Below, piece by piece: positions 47,696-58,286 of a stretch of 64,000 nucleotides of DNA (position 1 is its first letter; the number at the start of each line of letters is the position of its first letter). The notes beneath the pieces are model-generated. The model saw only the letters and a program-made list of their open reading frames with translations, was not told where the DNA came from and searched no databases. The stretch spans positions 8,201,007 through 8,265,006 of the forward strand of contig NC_080572.1 of NCBI RefSeq assembly GCF_030247185.1, written 5' to 3'. This stretch comes from Malaya genurostris. Its lineage: Eukaryota > Arthropoda > Insecta > Diptera > Culicidae. The position numbers and the translations under genes are program-made.

Positions 47696-48190
47696 ATGGA
47701 CAAGGAAAAATATGGACGTAAATTTGGCCCTATGTACCATAACCTCAAGCAGCAAGTCGTGCAAGCTTATATCCATAAAAAGGGTTCTTCCGTACGAGAT
47801 GAGTCTAAACATCTGAGAATCACCTAGAAAATTGTCGATCGAACAAAGAAACGAAATGAACAGAGGACTTAAAAGAAGCAGACATGGCCAAAAAAGAAGT
47901 GAAAAACAAGCCGACATTATAATTCACAGGAATCAAATATACCCAAAAATAGAAATTTAAAAAAAAAATCAGTGACACGACCACATTGTCTAGTCTAGAC
48001 TAGCCCCGGTCTCTACTAAAGTACTGAAAATGCCGATAAGACGATTTTCATTGAAAAGTTCGAAAAAAAAACAATAGTTTGGCCAGCAATTTGTGGGTGT
48101 GGAATGCTTTCGAGTCCATTTGTGACAACTGATACGATGATAAGTCTTCTTCTTAATCATGGTACCGGCAATGGATTTGTATTTGTGCAT
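47696..48190 (+). pseudogene. Decayed DD37E-type transposase fragment
   Basis: An ATG at 47696-47698 opens a frame whose product contains KQQVVQAYIHKKGSSVRDESKHLRI, a helix-turn-helix N-terminus of a Tc1-like transposase. It stops at TAG. Other frames then give basic linker remnants around 47860-47905. Near 48075-48130 the core phrase TIVWPAICGCGMLSSPFVTT matches the LVWPAICTCGLRSSIFFT segment of the copy at 42467-43476. Catalytic residues are lost or unreadable. It is a dead, older relative of that copy. Confidence 0.6.
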
Positions 48191-48531
48191 ATTTGCGGAA
48201 ACATGTCAAGGTACCGGATTCCATTACAACTTTTTAATAAAACTGAAAAACAGTATTTAAAATCTTTGGAAAAAAGCCTGTGCGTTCACCCCTTGACGTT
48301 CATTTGGATAAGTTTCGGAAATGTCATGTCGAACTGTAGTAGAGTATAAAAGAGAACAGAACAATGAACAAATTAGATTAACTCGAATTCTAAGCTCGTA
48401 TTATTATTTTCAAATCGTGCTTAGGCTTCCTGGGACACCCTTTAAAACTTGCCATGCAATGGTTCTGTACAGCAAGAATTGGCTGTGAGGTTTGCTGAAA
48501 CAGAATGGACAAAATCCAAAAATGGATTGTA

Positions 48532-49421
48532 GGGGAAGGTGTTCGGTTGCCGGCACCCCACCGCAACTTTTGACAGAAAGCAGATAGCGTCATTCCGATA
48601 AATCTCATGTGTGCGTAATAGCTGCACGTTCTTTTTGTGCCAAATACCGAAGCAAACAGACGCTTGTACTTTTTGCTGCTTGAATATCAACACAAAAGTT
48701 TTTTTCTGACTTTTTTTATAGAATCATAAAATGAAAAGCATCAATCGGAGTGGATTAAATATTTATGAGGTGAAATCGATCTATTTCGTGATTTAATACC
48801 GGATGTTTTAAAAATTTCGCTACCAAAGATTTTTTTGTCATTTTCAAAATGTCTACCGATTTCGGTTACCGGCACCCAAAGGTGTTCGGTTACCGGACCC
48901 CCATTTTTTTTTGACAAACCGTATGAAATCGTCAGTGATATGCAGGCTGCTGTCGAGACAAAGCAAGCCAAAGTTTCGGCCAAACATCTAGTTGCTCATA
49001 CATCAGATGCTCCGGCTAAGAAAAAACGTGCAAGACCGGCCAAATCAACACCAAAAGCACCACCATCGGCCAAAAGAGCCAAGGCGAAGTTACCACCAGA
49101 CAATGAAGATTTTTTTCCAAAACGCCTCCGAAAAGAATAAATTCTGGTTTTCCTTTGAATAATTGCATTCTTTACTTATATTTTTTTACGAAATTTCATG
49201 GGGTGCCGGTAACCGAACATCATTTTTGAAATGGCCAAAATTTCTCACTTTACTAAATTGATAATAAAATTTTTTCTATCAAATGATTCCACTTAGTTTC
49301 TTAATCAGGTGTTAACTAGGGACTTTGGTTTTCATTGATATATAGATGTCCGCATAATGTGCACTAAGTCAGAAGCTATGAGCTTGAAATAAAAGGATGC
49401 CGGTAGCCGAACACTCTCCCC
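48532..49421. mobile_element. Nested TIR element, 890 bp
   Basis: The left end GGGGAAGGTGTTCGGTTGCC (48532) and the inverse of the right end GGGGAGAGTGTTCGGCTACC (from 49421) form imperfect terminal inverted repeats of about 27 bp. TA flanks both (48530-48531 and 49422-49423). Inside lie three more copies of the TTCGGTTACCGGCACCC-type motif: at 48861 and 48881 in forward orientation and at 49200-49218 inverted. The element therefore appears to contain a second copy of its own family (about 48879-49219). TA flanks suggest a Tc1/mariner/pogo-type transposase. Confidence 0.65.
48913..49140 (+). pseudogene. Basic C-terminal remnant, possibly pogo-type transposase
   Basis: Between the inner inverted motifs lies an open stretch of about 75 codons ending at TAA 49138-49140. 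It begins DKPYEIVSDMQAAVETKQ and becomes very rich in Lys, Ala and Pro (PAKKKRARPAKSTPK, SAKRAKAKLPPDNED). The open frame extends further upstream only by reading through the terminal-repeat motif, so the true start is missing. A short acidic/basic tail inside a TA-flanked TIR element would fit the C-terminus of a pogo/Tigger-like transposase after internal deletion. No catalytic motif remains, so the family is inferred from position and composition only. Confidence 0.35.
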
Positions 49422-49424
49422 TAC

Positions 49425-51680
49425 TACAAAGACTCTGTTCTTATGGAAAAGTTTCTACGTTCCTTGTATCGTCACTTCAGGCGACGATTTAAAGTACTAG
49501 AACCGCTAGTTAGATCCGGATAGCAATGAAGAGCCAATTAAGGGACCTTGAGACATAGCCAGGTAACTGGTATAGTCAAAGTCGGTTAGATTGGCCATCA
49601 AATAACAAAACCGACCAAATGGAACAGTCTTTAGCAAGTTTCGAAGAGTTTTGACGTTTTTTGCATGGTCACTTAAGACGATGGTTTGAAAATTTTATCA
49701 TTCTATAGCGGATTACCGATGATTATAATACTGAAACCGGAAGTTGGATCCAGATGAAAATCAAAAGTTTTTTGAGCACTATTTTCAGAGATCCGTATTT
49801 CTGACACTTCACGAAACGGACTGGTATAACTGAATTAAGTTTATTCGACCATCAACTAGCGAGTTCTACAAACTAGAAAAATTTATTAAGCAATTCTTAG
49901 GAGTTTCAGGTATCAGAATCAGGAATTACTTTGTGCACCAGCAATTATTTTATATCTTTTCGTCACAAGATATAAAATAATTGATGATCCACAAGTTTTT
50001 GAACGGGTTTAGATTCTATGATGTTTTAGTATTATAATATTTTTTCTGATTTTCAAAGGTCCAGAACATGACATGAAATAATTTTTTCATAAAAAGTTTA
50101 TAAAAAAAATTTGAGAAAAAAAAATTCATTCTATAATTTTAAGTTTATTACAGATATGATTATACGGTTTCATTGAAAACGTGACAAAAAATTTCATCTT
50201 ACAAAACCTTTAAGAAAAGTAAAAATGTTTAGAAAGTTTCTTTTATTCTTTTTCTTTGATATGCAATTATCTGATCTGGTGAAAAATCACGTTGCTTTCG
50301 ACAACAACACCAAAAGAGTTGGCTCTAAACCACCAGCCTTCAGCCTATATTTATAGAATCCAGTCGCGACAGATGGAACCCACAACGAGCCATATTTCAT
50401 CTTGAACGACTACTTCGGCAGACCGACTGGCACCTGAATGCAAACTTCTGCTCCGAGAAAGGTGGCAAAAAATTGCATCCACCAAAAACAGGACTCCCAC
50501 TGAAACAATCATCCTTGAGCTGTGTAGGAAACAGAAATCCTAACCAATAAGTGTGAGTGGCTCACCAGATGTCAACTCGCGTTCCGCCGATGTCAGCGGG
50601 AATGGAAGATAACATAATTGAAATTAGCTACGAACTTTTGGCGTCAATCCAGAAGACCAGTGATCGCATCATCTACGCTCCCGACTGGTCGGTTGGTAAA
50701 TGGAACAAAGAAAGCCAATTATTCTAATCGTATCAGTGGGAATTCTCGTTACGAATTGCACGTGGGAATCGACTGATATAATGTAATGATAGCTTCCTCT
50801 ATCCCCTGATCCGCTCTTCTATCAAACACGAGTGAGATTTGTCGCCGGTAAGCGGCAGACCATCGGCAGGAAAATAATGACTCCTGTCTTGTCTGAACCT
50901 GTTGGCCATCGCGACGAAATGGAAATGAATGCAGTGCTATAAACCGAAAAGTCTGATATAGGCTCATTGCATAAGGACAAAAGCGCAGTCAATTTTTCCA
51001 TCAATGTTTTAGTTATAACCGAATCCGAATATATAAACATTGTTTTGCCTTCAGTACGAAACAGCACCCCATTGCCGTAGCAGGAAAATTCTATTTCTAT
51101 GCAAATACGGTCGGCACATGCGGGAGTATACATGCTACAGGAAAACTCATTCAAAATGCGAGTTTGATTGAGTGAAAATCTGATCCTAAAATAGATGTGC
51201 TATCATCGTGAAGAACGTATTGAAAATGAAGCGAACAGAAATCCTGAAAGTAAACTGAAACTGAACTGAAACTAATCATAACCTCGTCGAATCCTCTTCA
51301 AAAAATCCCATTAATAATAACGTTTTGCTCAGGGACCAGTAACTTACCACCCACTTATTTATCACCGTTATTATTTTGCCAGATCTGCACTTATTTGATA
51401 CCTTATTAATTTTCTCAGAAGAAGATTTACCGATTTCTTAATATATTTACATTGTGAACCTAACATCACATCCGTTCTATTATAAAAGTGTAATTGTTTT
51501 TTTTTTTTCGTAAAACGAGAATTGTTTGAAACCCAACGAGAATACCAGCTAGAGAAATAGACAGAAAAACCAACTGCTCACGGTAGTCTGAGATGAAAGA
51601 AAAGTCTTGAAATGTCGAATAACCAACGAAAACAGTGAAAAAATATAAAACTCCGAGTTCGCTGCCACCTCCTAGCGAGG
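49425..51680. other. Anonymous DNA with dispersed-repeat relics
   Basis: Between 49490 and 50100 there are diverged phrases of the dispersed family (GATCCGGATAGCAA, GAAACCGGAAGTTGGATCC, TTTCAGAGATCCG). From 50250 to 51680 the sequence is mixed in composition, with short unrecognised frames on the minus strand (50749-51154). At 51250-51277 a short ACTGAAACTGAACTGAAACT stretch is the inverse of the 11-mer satellite unit found 1.4 kb downstream. No gene is supported. Confidence 0.4.
49942..49983. repeat. Perfect 17-bp inverted repeat with 8-nt loop
   Basis: The left arm CAATTATTTTATATCTT (49942-49958) is exactly complementary to 49967-49983, with loop TTCGTCAC. It is AT-rich and lies inside repeat relics. 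No function is proposed. Confidence 0.85.
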
Positions 51681-52676
51681 GTGGGTGACTATAAAGTGCT
51701 ATTTAATTTATTCGGACTGCAAACCAATGTGAACAGACTTTCGACGGGAAAACTGCTGCAGACTGTTGTTTTTATAGAGCCAGTATAATCTTCTTTCAAT
51801 GTTTTTTTTTCTGGACCGGAAAACGAAACCAGAGCTTGTGTCTCTTTTTTTATTTTTCTGACAATTCAAAGAGTTTAAAAGAATTATACGTCGAATAACG
51901 AACAGGATAAAAAAGGAACCGAATAATAAATTGTGATGATGTAATGAACAAACGAGTTTCATAATTCAGCCGATAAATCTAATGATCTAACGCCAAAGTG
52001 GAGAAAATGTGTAGATTCTTTTTCCAACGAATGGCAAAACATGTCAAAACTAGTGACCCCTGTTCTTTCCAGAAAATATCATTACTTCTAGATATTGGAG
52101 ATAACGTTGCTTATCAGGGTTTGATACCAAAGCTTCGTCACGATTTTCTGATCTAAGAACATGTCAGTTTCAGTTCAGTGGGTGACTATAAAGTGCTATT
52201 TAATTTATTCGGACTGCAAACCAATGTGAACAGACTTTCGACGGGAAAACTGCTGCAGACTGTTGTTTTTATAGAGCCAGTATAATCTTCTTTCAATGTT
52301 TTTTTTTTCTGGACCGGAAAACGAAACCAGAGCTTGTGTCTCTTTTTTTATTTTTCTGACAATTCAAAGAGTTTAAAAGAATTATACGTCGAATAACGAA
52401 CAGGATAAAAAAGGAACCGAATAATAAATTGTGATGATGTAATGAACAAACGAGTTTCATAATTCAGCCGATAAATCTAATGATCTAACGCCAAAGTGGA
52501 GAAAATGTGTAGATTCTTTTTCCAACGAATGGCAAAACATGTCAAAACTAGTGACCCCTGTTCTTTCCAGAAAATATCATTACTTCTAGATATTGGAGAT
52601 AACGTTGCTTATCAGGGTTTGATACCAAAGCTTCGTCACGATTTTCTGATCTAAGAACATGTCAGTTTCAGTTCAG
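51681..52676. repeat. Near-identical 497/498-bp tandem duplication
   Basis: The segment starting GTGGGTGACTATAAAGTGC at 51681 is repeated from 52178. By eye the copies differ only in the length of one T run (9 versus 10). Each copy ends in CAGTTTCAGTTCAG. The first copy runs directly into the second, and the second runs directly into the 11-mer satellite. The unit has no recognisable gene. Confidence 0.9.
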
Positions 52677-55600
52677 TTTCAATTCAGTTTCAGTTCAGTT
52701 TCAGTTCAGTTTCAGTTCAGTTTCAGTTCAGTTTCAGTTCAGTTTCAGTTCAGTTTCAGTTCAGTTTCAGTTCAGTTTCAGTTCAGTTTCAGTTCAGGTG
52801 CAGTTCAGTTTCAGTACAGTTTCAGTACAGTTTCAGTACAGTTTCAGTTTAGTTTCAGTTCAGTTTCAGTTCAGTTTCAGTTCAATTTCAGTTCAATTTC
52901 AGTTCAGTTTCAGTTCAGTTCAGTTTCAGTTCAGTTTCAGTTCAGTTTCAGTTCAGTTTCAGTTCAGTTTCAGTTCAGTTTTAGTTCAGTTTCAGTTCAG
53001 TTTCAGTTCAGTTTCAGTTCAGTTTCAGTTCAGTTTCAGTTCAGTTTCAGTTCAGTTTCAGTTCAGTTTCAGTTCAGTTTCAGTTCAGTTTCAGTTCAGT
53101 TTCAGTTCAGTTTCAGTTCAGTTTCAGTTCAGTTTCAGTTCAGTTTCAGTTCAGTTTCAGTTCAGTTTCAGTTCAGTTTCAGTTCAGTTTCAGTTCAGTT
53201 TCAGTTCAGTTTCAGTTCAGTTTCAGTTCAGTTTCAGTTCAGTTTCAGTTCAGTTTCAGTTCAGTTTCAGTTCAGTTTCAGTTCAGTTTCAGTTCAGTTT
53301 CAGTTCAGTTTCAGTTCAGTTTCAGTTCAGTTTCAGTTCAGTTTCAGTTCAGTTTCAGTTCAGTTTCAGTTCAGTTTCAGTTCAGTTTCAGTTCAGTTTC
53401 AGTTCAGTTTCAGTTCAGTTTCAGTTCAGTTTCAGTTTCAGTTTCAGTTTCAGTTTCAGTTTCAGTTTCAGTTTCAGTTTCAGTTTCAGTTTCAGTTTCA
53501 GTTTCAGTTTCAGTTCAGTTTCAGTTCAGTTTCAGTTCAGTTTCAGTTCAGTTTCAGTTCAGTTTCAGTTCAGTTTCAGTTCAGTTTCAGTTCAGTTTCA
53601 GTTCAGTTTCAGTTCAGTTTCAGTTCAGTTTCAGTTCAGTTTCAGTTCAGTTTCAGTTCAGTTTCAGTTTCAGTTTCAGTTTCAGTTTCAGTTTCAGTTT
53701 CAGTTTCAGTTTCAGTTTCAGTTTCAGTTTCAGTTTCAGTTTCAGTTTCAGTTCAGTTTCAGTTCAGTTTCAGTTCAGTTTCAGTTCAGTTTCAGTTCAG
53801 TTTCAGTTCAGTTTCAGTTCAGTTTCAGTTCAGTTTCAGTTCAGTTTCAGTTCAGTTTCAGTTCAGTTTCAGTTCAGTTTCAGTTTCAGTTTCAGTTTCA
53901 GTTTCAGTTTCAGTTTCAGTTTCAGTTTCAGTTTCAGTTTCAGTTTCAGTTTCAGTTTCAGTTTCAGTTTCAGTTCAGTTTCAGTTCAGTTTCAGTTCAG
54001 TTTCAGTTCAGTTTCAGTTCAGTTTCAGTTCAGTTTCAGTTCAGTTTCAGTTCAGTTTCAGTTCAGTTTCAGTTCAGTTTCAGTTCAGTTTCAGTTCAGT
54101 TTCAGTTCAGTTTCAGTTCAGTTTCAGTTCAGTTTCAGTTCAGTTTCAGTTCAGTTTCAGTTCAGTTTCAGTTCAGTTTCAGTTCAGTTTCAGTTCAGTT
54201 TCAGTTTCAGTTTCAGTTTCAGTTTCAGTTTCAGTTTCAGTTTCAGTTTCAGTTTCAGTTTCAGTTTCAGTTTCAGTTCAGTTTCAGTTCAGTTTCAGTT
54301 CAGTTTCAGTTCAGTTTCAGTTCAGTTTCAGTTCAGTTTCAGTTCAGTTTCAGTTCAGTTTCAGTTCAGTTTCAGTTCAGTTTCAGTTCAGTTTCAGTTC
54401 AGTTTCAGTTTCAGTTTCAGTTTCAGTTTCAGTTTCAGTTTCAGTTTCAGTTTCAGTTTCAGTTTCAGTTTCAGTTTCAGTTTCAGTTTCAGTTTCAGTT
54501 TCAGTTTCAGTTCAGTTTCAGTTCAGTTTCAGTTCAGTTTCAGTTCAGTTTCAGTTCAGTTTCAGTTCAGTTTCAGTTCAGTTTCAGTTCAGGTGCAGTT
54601 CAGTTTCAGTTCAGTTTCAGTTCAGTTTCAGTTCAGTTTCAGTTCAGTTTCAGTTCAGTTTCAGTTCAGTTTCAGTTCAGTTTCAGTTCAGTTTCAGTTC
54701 AGTTTCAGTTCAGTTTCAGTTCAGTTTCAGTTCAGTTTCAGTTCAGTTTCAGTTCAGTTTCAGTTCAGTTTCAGTTCAGTTTCAGTTCAGTTTCAGTTCA
54801 GTTTCAGTTCAGTTTCAGTTCAGTTTCAGTTCAGTTTCAGTTCAGTTTCAGTTCAGTTTCAGTTCAGTTTCAGTTCAGTTTCAGTTCAGTTTCAGTTCAG
54901 TTTCAGTTCAGTTTCAGTTCAGTTTCAGTTCAGTTTCAGTTCAGTTTCAGTTCAGTTTCAGTTCAGTTTCAGTTCAGTTTCAGTTCAGTTTCAGTTCAGT
55001 TTCAGTTCAGTTTCAGTTCAGTTTCAGTTCAGTTTCAGTTCAGTTTCAGTTCAGTTTCAGTTCAGTTTCAGTTCAGTTTCAGTTCAGTTTCAGTTCAGTT
55101 TCAGTTCAGTTTCAGTTCAGTTTCAGTTCAGTTTCAGTTCAGTTTCAGTTCAGTTTCAGTTCAGTTTCAGTTCAGTTCAGTTTCAGTTCAGTTTCAGTTC
55201 AGTTTCAGTTCAGTTTCAGTTCAGTTTCAGTTCAGTTTCAGTTCAGTTTCAGTTCAGTTTCAGTTCAGTTCAGTTTCAGTTCAGTTTCAGTTCAGTTTCA
55301 GTTCAGTTTCAGTTCAGTTTCAGTTCAGTTCAGTTTCAGTTCAGTTTCAGTTCAGTTTCAGTTCAGTTTCAGTTCAGTTTCAGTTCAGTTTCAGTTCAGT
55401 TTCAGTTTCAGTTTCAGTTTCAGTTTCAGTTCAGTTTCAGTTCAGTTTCAGTTCAGTTTCAGTTCAGTTTCAGTTCAGTTTCAGTTCAGTTTCAGTTCAG
55501 TTTCAGTTCAGTTTCAGTTCAGTTTCAGTTTCAGTTTCAGTTTCAGTTTCAGTTTCAGTTTCAGTTTCAGTTTCAGTTTCAGTTTCAGTTTCAGTTTCAG

Positions 55601-56370
55601 TTTCAGTTTCAGTTTCAGTTTCAGTTTCAGTTCAGTTTCAGTTCAGTTTCAGTTCAGTTTCAGTTCAGTTTCAGTTCAGTTTCAGTTCAGTTTCAGTTCA
55701 GTTTCAGTTCAGTTTCAGTTCAGTTTCAGTTCAGTTTCAGTTCAGGTGCAGTTCAGTTTCAGTTCAGTTTCAGTTCAGTTTCAGTTCAGTTTCAGTTCAG
55801 TTTCAGTTCAGTTTCAGTTCAGTTTCAGTTCAGTTTCAGTTCAGTTTCAGTTCAGTTTCAGTTCAGTTTCAGTTCAGTTTCAGTTCAGTTTCAGTTCAGT
55901 TTCAGTTCAGTTTCAGTTCAGTTTCAGTTCAGTTTCAGTTCAGTTTCAGTTCAGTTTCAGTTCAGTTTCAGTTCAGTTTCAGTTCAGTTTCAGTTCAGTT
56001 TCAGTTCAGTTTCAGTTCAGTTTCAGTTCAGTTTCAGTTCAGTTTCAGTTCAGTTTCAGTTCAGTTTCAGTTCAGTTTCAGTTCAGTTTCAGTTCAGTTT
56101 CAGTTCAGTTTCAGTTCAGTTTCAGTTCAGTTTCAGTTCAGTTTCAGTTCAGTTTCAGTTCAGTTTCAGTTCAGTTTCAGTTCAGTTTCAGTTCAGTTTC
56201 AGTTCAGTTTCAGTTCAGTTTCAGTTCAGTTTCAGTTCAGTTTCAGTTCAGTTTCAGTTCAGTTTCAGTTCAGTTTCAGTTCAGTTTCAGTTCAGTTTCA
56301 GTTCAGTTCAGTTTCAGTTCAGTTTCAGTTCAGTTTCAGTTCAGTTTCAGTTCAGTTTCAGTTCAGTTCC
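52661..56370. repeat. TTCAGTTTCAG satellite array, 3.7 kb
   Basis: This is a head-to-tail array of an 11-bp unit (TTCAG + TTTCAG). It is interrupted by blocks of pure hexamer TTTCAG at about 53429-53512, 53658-53752, 53874-53972, 54196-54278, 54402-54511, 55396-55431 and 55519-55632. A rare variant TTCAGGTGCAG occurs three times (GGTGC at 52797, 54592 and 55745), and single-pentamer gains occur near 52916, 55170, 55266, 55326 and 56303. On the plus strand no frame has a stop, so frames of up to 1,244 codons reading SVSVQFQFSFS-type repeats arise. These are not considered genes. The array ends near 56370 where GTTCCGGTTAAG begins unique DNA. Confidence 0.97.
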
Positions 56371-56945
56371 GGTTAAGTATGTACTCGTTTTAATCACGAT
56401 GTGCCCGTTCTAATTATTACATATTATAACTTCTACGAGTATTATCAGATCACCTGTAATCGAGCAAATAATCTTTCAGATTCTGATGTTGTAAAAAATA
56501 AAAACAAAACAAATATCAAGCGTTGTTCCATTGTTTGAACTCTTCCAATTTTTTTAAATTGGTCGAAATTTATTCTAGAAACGGGTTAACCTTTTGCCCA
56601 GGACCTCTCGCCGTTTTCGATTTAAAATAAATGTTTGATACTTTATTACTACCTCCTTTTGGATGAATAACTGCTATTGTGTTTCTATATACACTTAACG
56701 AGGGATGAAAACCGACGGAACAGCAATCACTATGATTTCCACATACCAAATTTGACAAATGACATACCCAAACAAAAAATGAACAAGTAATTTATTCTTA
56801 TTATGAATAACAACCTACATGTCATCCTTCTATCATCCAGCAGTGATCTACGAGAAGGTCTGCAAACACCAGATAAAGAAGGACTACTCATCCCTATTTA
56901 TTTCATCGGATTACCATTTTCCTTCATTTATTATTTATTATTCAG
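56371..56945. other. Spacer between satellite and candidate exon
   Basis: This is AT-rich DNA without a recognisable gene. The short frames at 56570-56758 (minus strand) and 56803-57006 (plus strand) lack domains. The last 30 bases form a pyrimidine-rich tract that leads to the TTATTCAG acceptor of the candidate exon. Confidence 0.4.
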
Positions 56946-57066
56946 CAAAACTGAAACAACAGTCAATCAGCCCTCAGCAGCCGAGGATTGTACTGAACAG
57001 CTATAACGCAAACCCACAAGCAGCAGGCTCATCCAACAGCACAACAACAATGTCAATTCTCGACAG
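56946..57066 (+). CDS. Candidate internal coding exon, unrecognised
   Basis: A pyrimidine-rich tract ending TTATTATTCAG (to 56945) resembles a splice acceptor, and CGACAG|GTGAGC after 57066 resembles a strong donor. The 121-bp interval has one open frame of the three. It would give about 40 residues rich in Gln, Ser, Asn and Thr (KLKQQSISPQQPRIVLNSYN, then NPQAAGSSNSTTTMSILD), entering with two bases of a split codon and leaving with two. I do not recognise the protein. It lies on the strand opposite aPKC, 1.2 kb away. It might be an exon of an overlapping gene, or chance. Confidence 0.3.
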
Positions 57067-58286
57067 GTGAGCAGGGATTCAGAGCATGCGAAAACAATGT
57101 AAAACGATTTAGGATTACATAACCAATGCCATTTGAAGGACCACTTTTTACTGTCTCCCGCATCGCGATCTACTACGTGATCCCAAGGGCAAACGAATTC
57201 CCTCAGCGCAATTCAAATCCACATTCGCTTAGGGTGTACAGCTAGATACACACACATAAAAACGTCCATTCCGGTACCATCGCGTTTGGCTCCTATTCCA
57301 ACGCATTAGTGTTCGCCAGCTGGGACCTGCGATAGTTGGTTGGAATCATTTGACCATCATCCTTTATCGTAGGAAAACAATGTGAATACATCCCAGTCCT
57401 AACTACTAGTTGTAGTCTTCTTCCTCCAATTCGACTTCGTTCGTGATAACAGTTCTCGAGACAAAAAAATGGAAGCCAGGGTCCATCGTGAGATCAGAAT
57501 CGTCATCTATTTTTCCTTCAGCATCCGGAAGCATTTAAAAGTTTACAATCTGTTCCACTCGCAACGACTGTGCCGCTTTTTCACACGCCAGACGTTGGAA
57601 GGTCGTCTCCACCATGACCGGAAAGATTTAGCAAATTGTTTGTCGGGGTCGCTTACAGTTTGTTACATTCGACTGATGCAAGTTAGATTTTTTGTGTCAG
57701 ATTTTTCCGACAAAAGTTTGCTGCTGATGAAAACCTAATTCAGGCATAAACATTTTGTTCCATCCGATAGGTCCTTTTAGGGATAGGTCCTTTCAGGCAT
57801 TTAGTGCAAACTTACAGAGTGTTTTACAAAAAGCATTAACTTCATCGATTAAAGTAGAACCGTGAGGTGACGTTTTCAATTCAACATAAACTGCTACTAG
57901 CCAAATACAAGGACATCACATTGTTTGCAAAAAAATTGATTGAGAATATTGCAAAAAAGCAGTTCCTTCCTGCAAAAAAAACAAGCAAAATGTCAAACTT
58001 CTCCTGTTGCAATAATTCTAGTTCAAACTGTTAGGACAGCATCTAAACGGGCGCTTGTGGCAGATTACCATTCAGAGCCTATCATTCCGTTGAAAATCCC
58101 TGTCCATTCACAAATCCGCATCTCACAATGATGCCAAGAGGAGCTCATTGTAACCAGCTGGCGACATGCAACATTTTTGGCATCATAGGCAACCACCTTG
58201 CTGCCGTCACGTTGTGACCAAGATTAGTATGTACATTTGCTATTTGATGAGCATTAACAGCTTGTGGGTCCCAGAACCAGACTTAC
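57067..58286. other. Presumed aPKC intron DNA (after exon 2)
   Basis: If aPKC continues on the minus strand, this stretch is the beginning of its second intron. Short frames (57469-57738, 57940-58131) are unrecognised. No exon encoding the C1 zinc-finger or kinase domain is visible here or further left in the window. Confidence 0.45.

Noticed and set aside
52661..56370. Telomeric repeat
   Set aside because: The unit is TTCAGTTTCAG/TTTCAG, not the insect TTAGG type, and unique DNA with a gene follows on the far side.
52659..56413. Plus-strand frames of 606-1,244 codons (SVSVQFQFSFS repeats)
   Set aside because: These are stop-free readings of the 11-mer satellite in all frames, with no non-repetitive domain.
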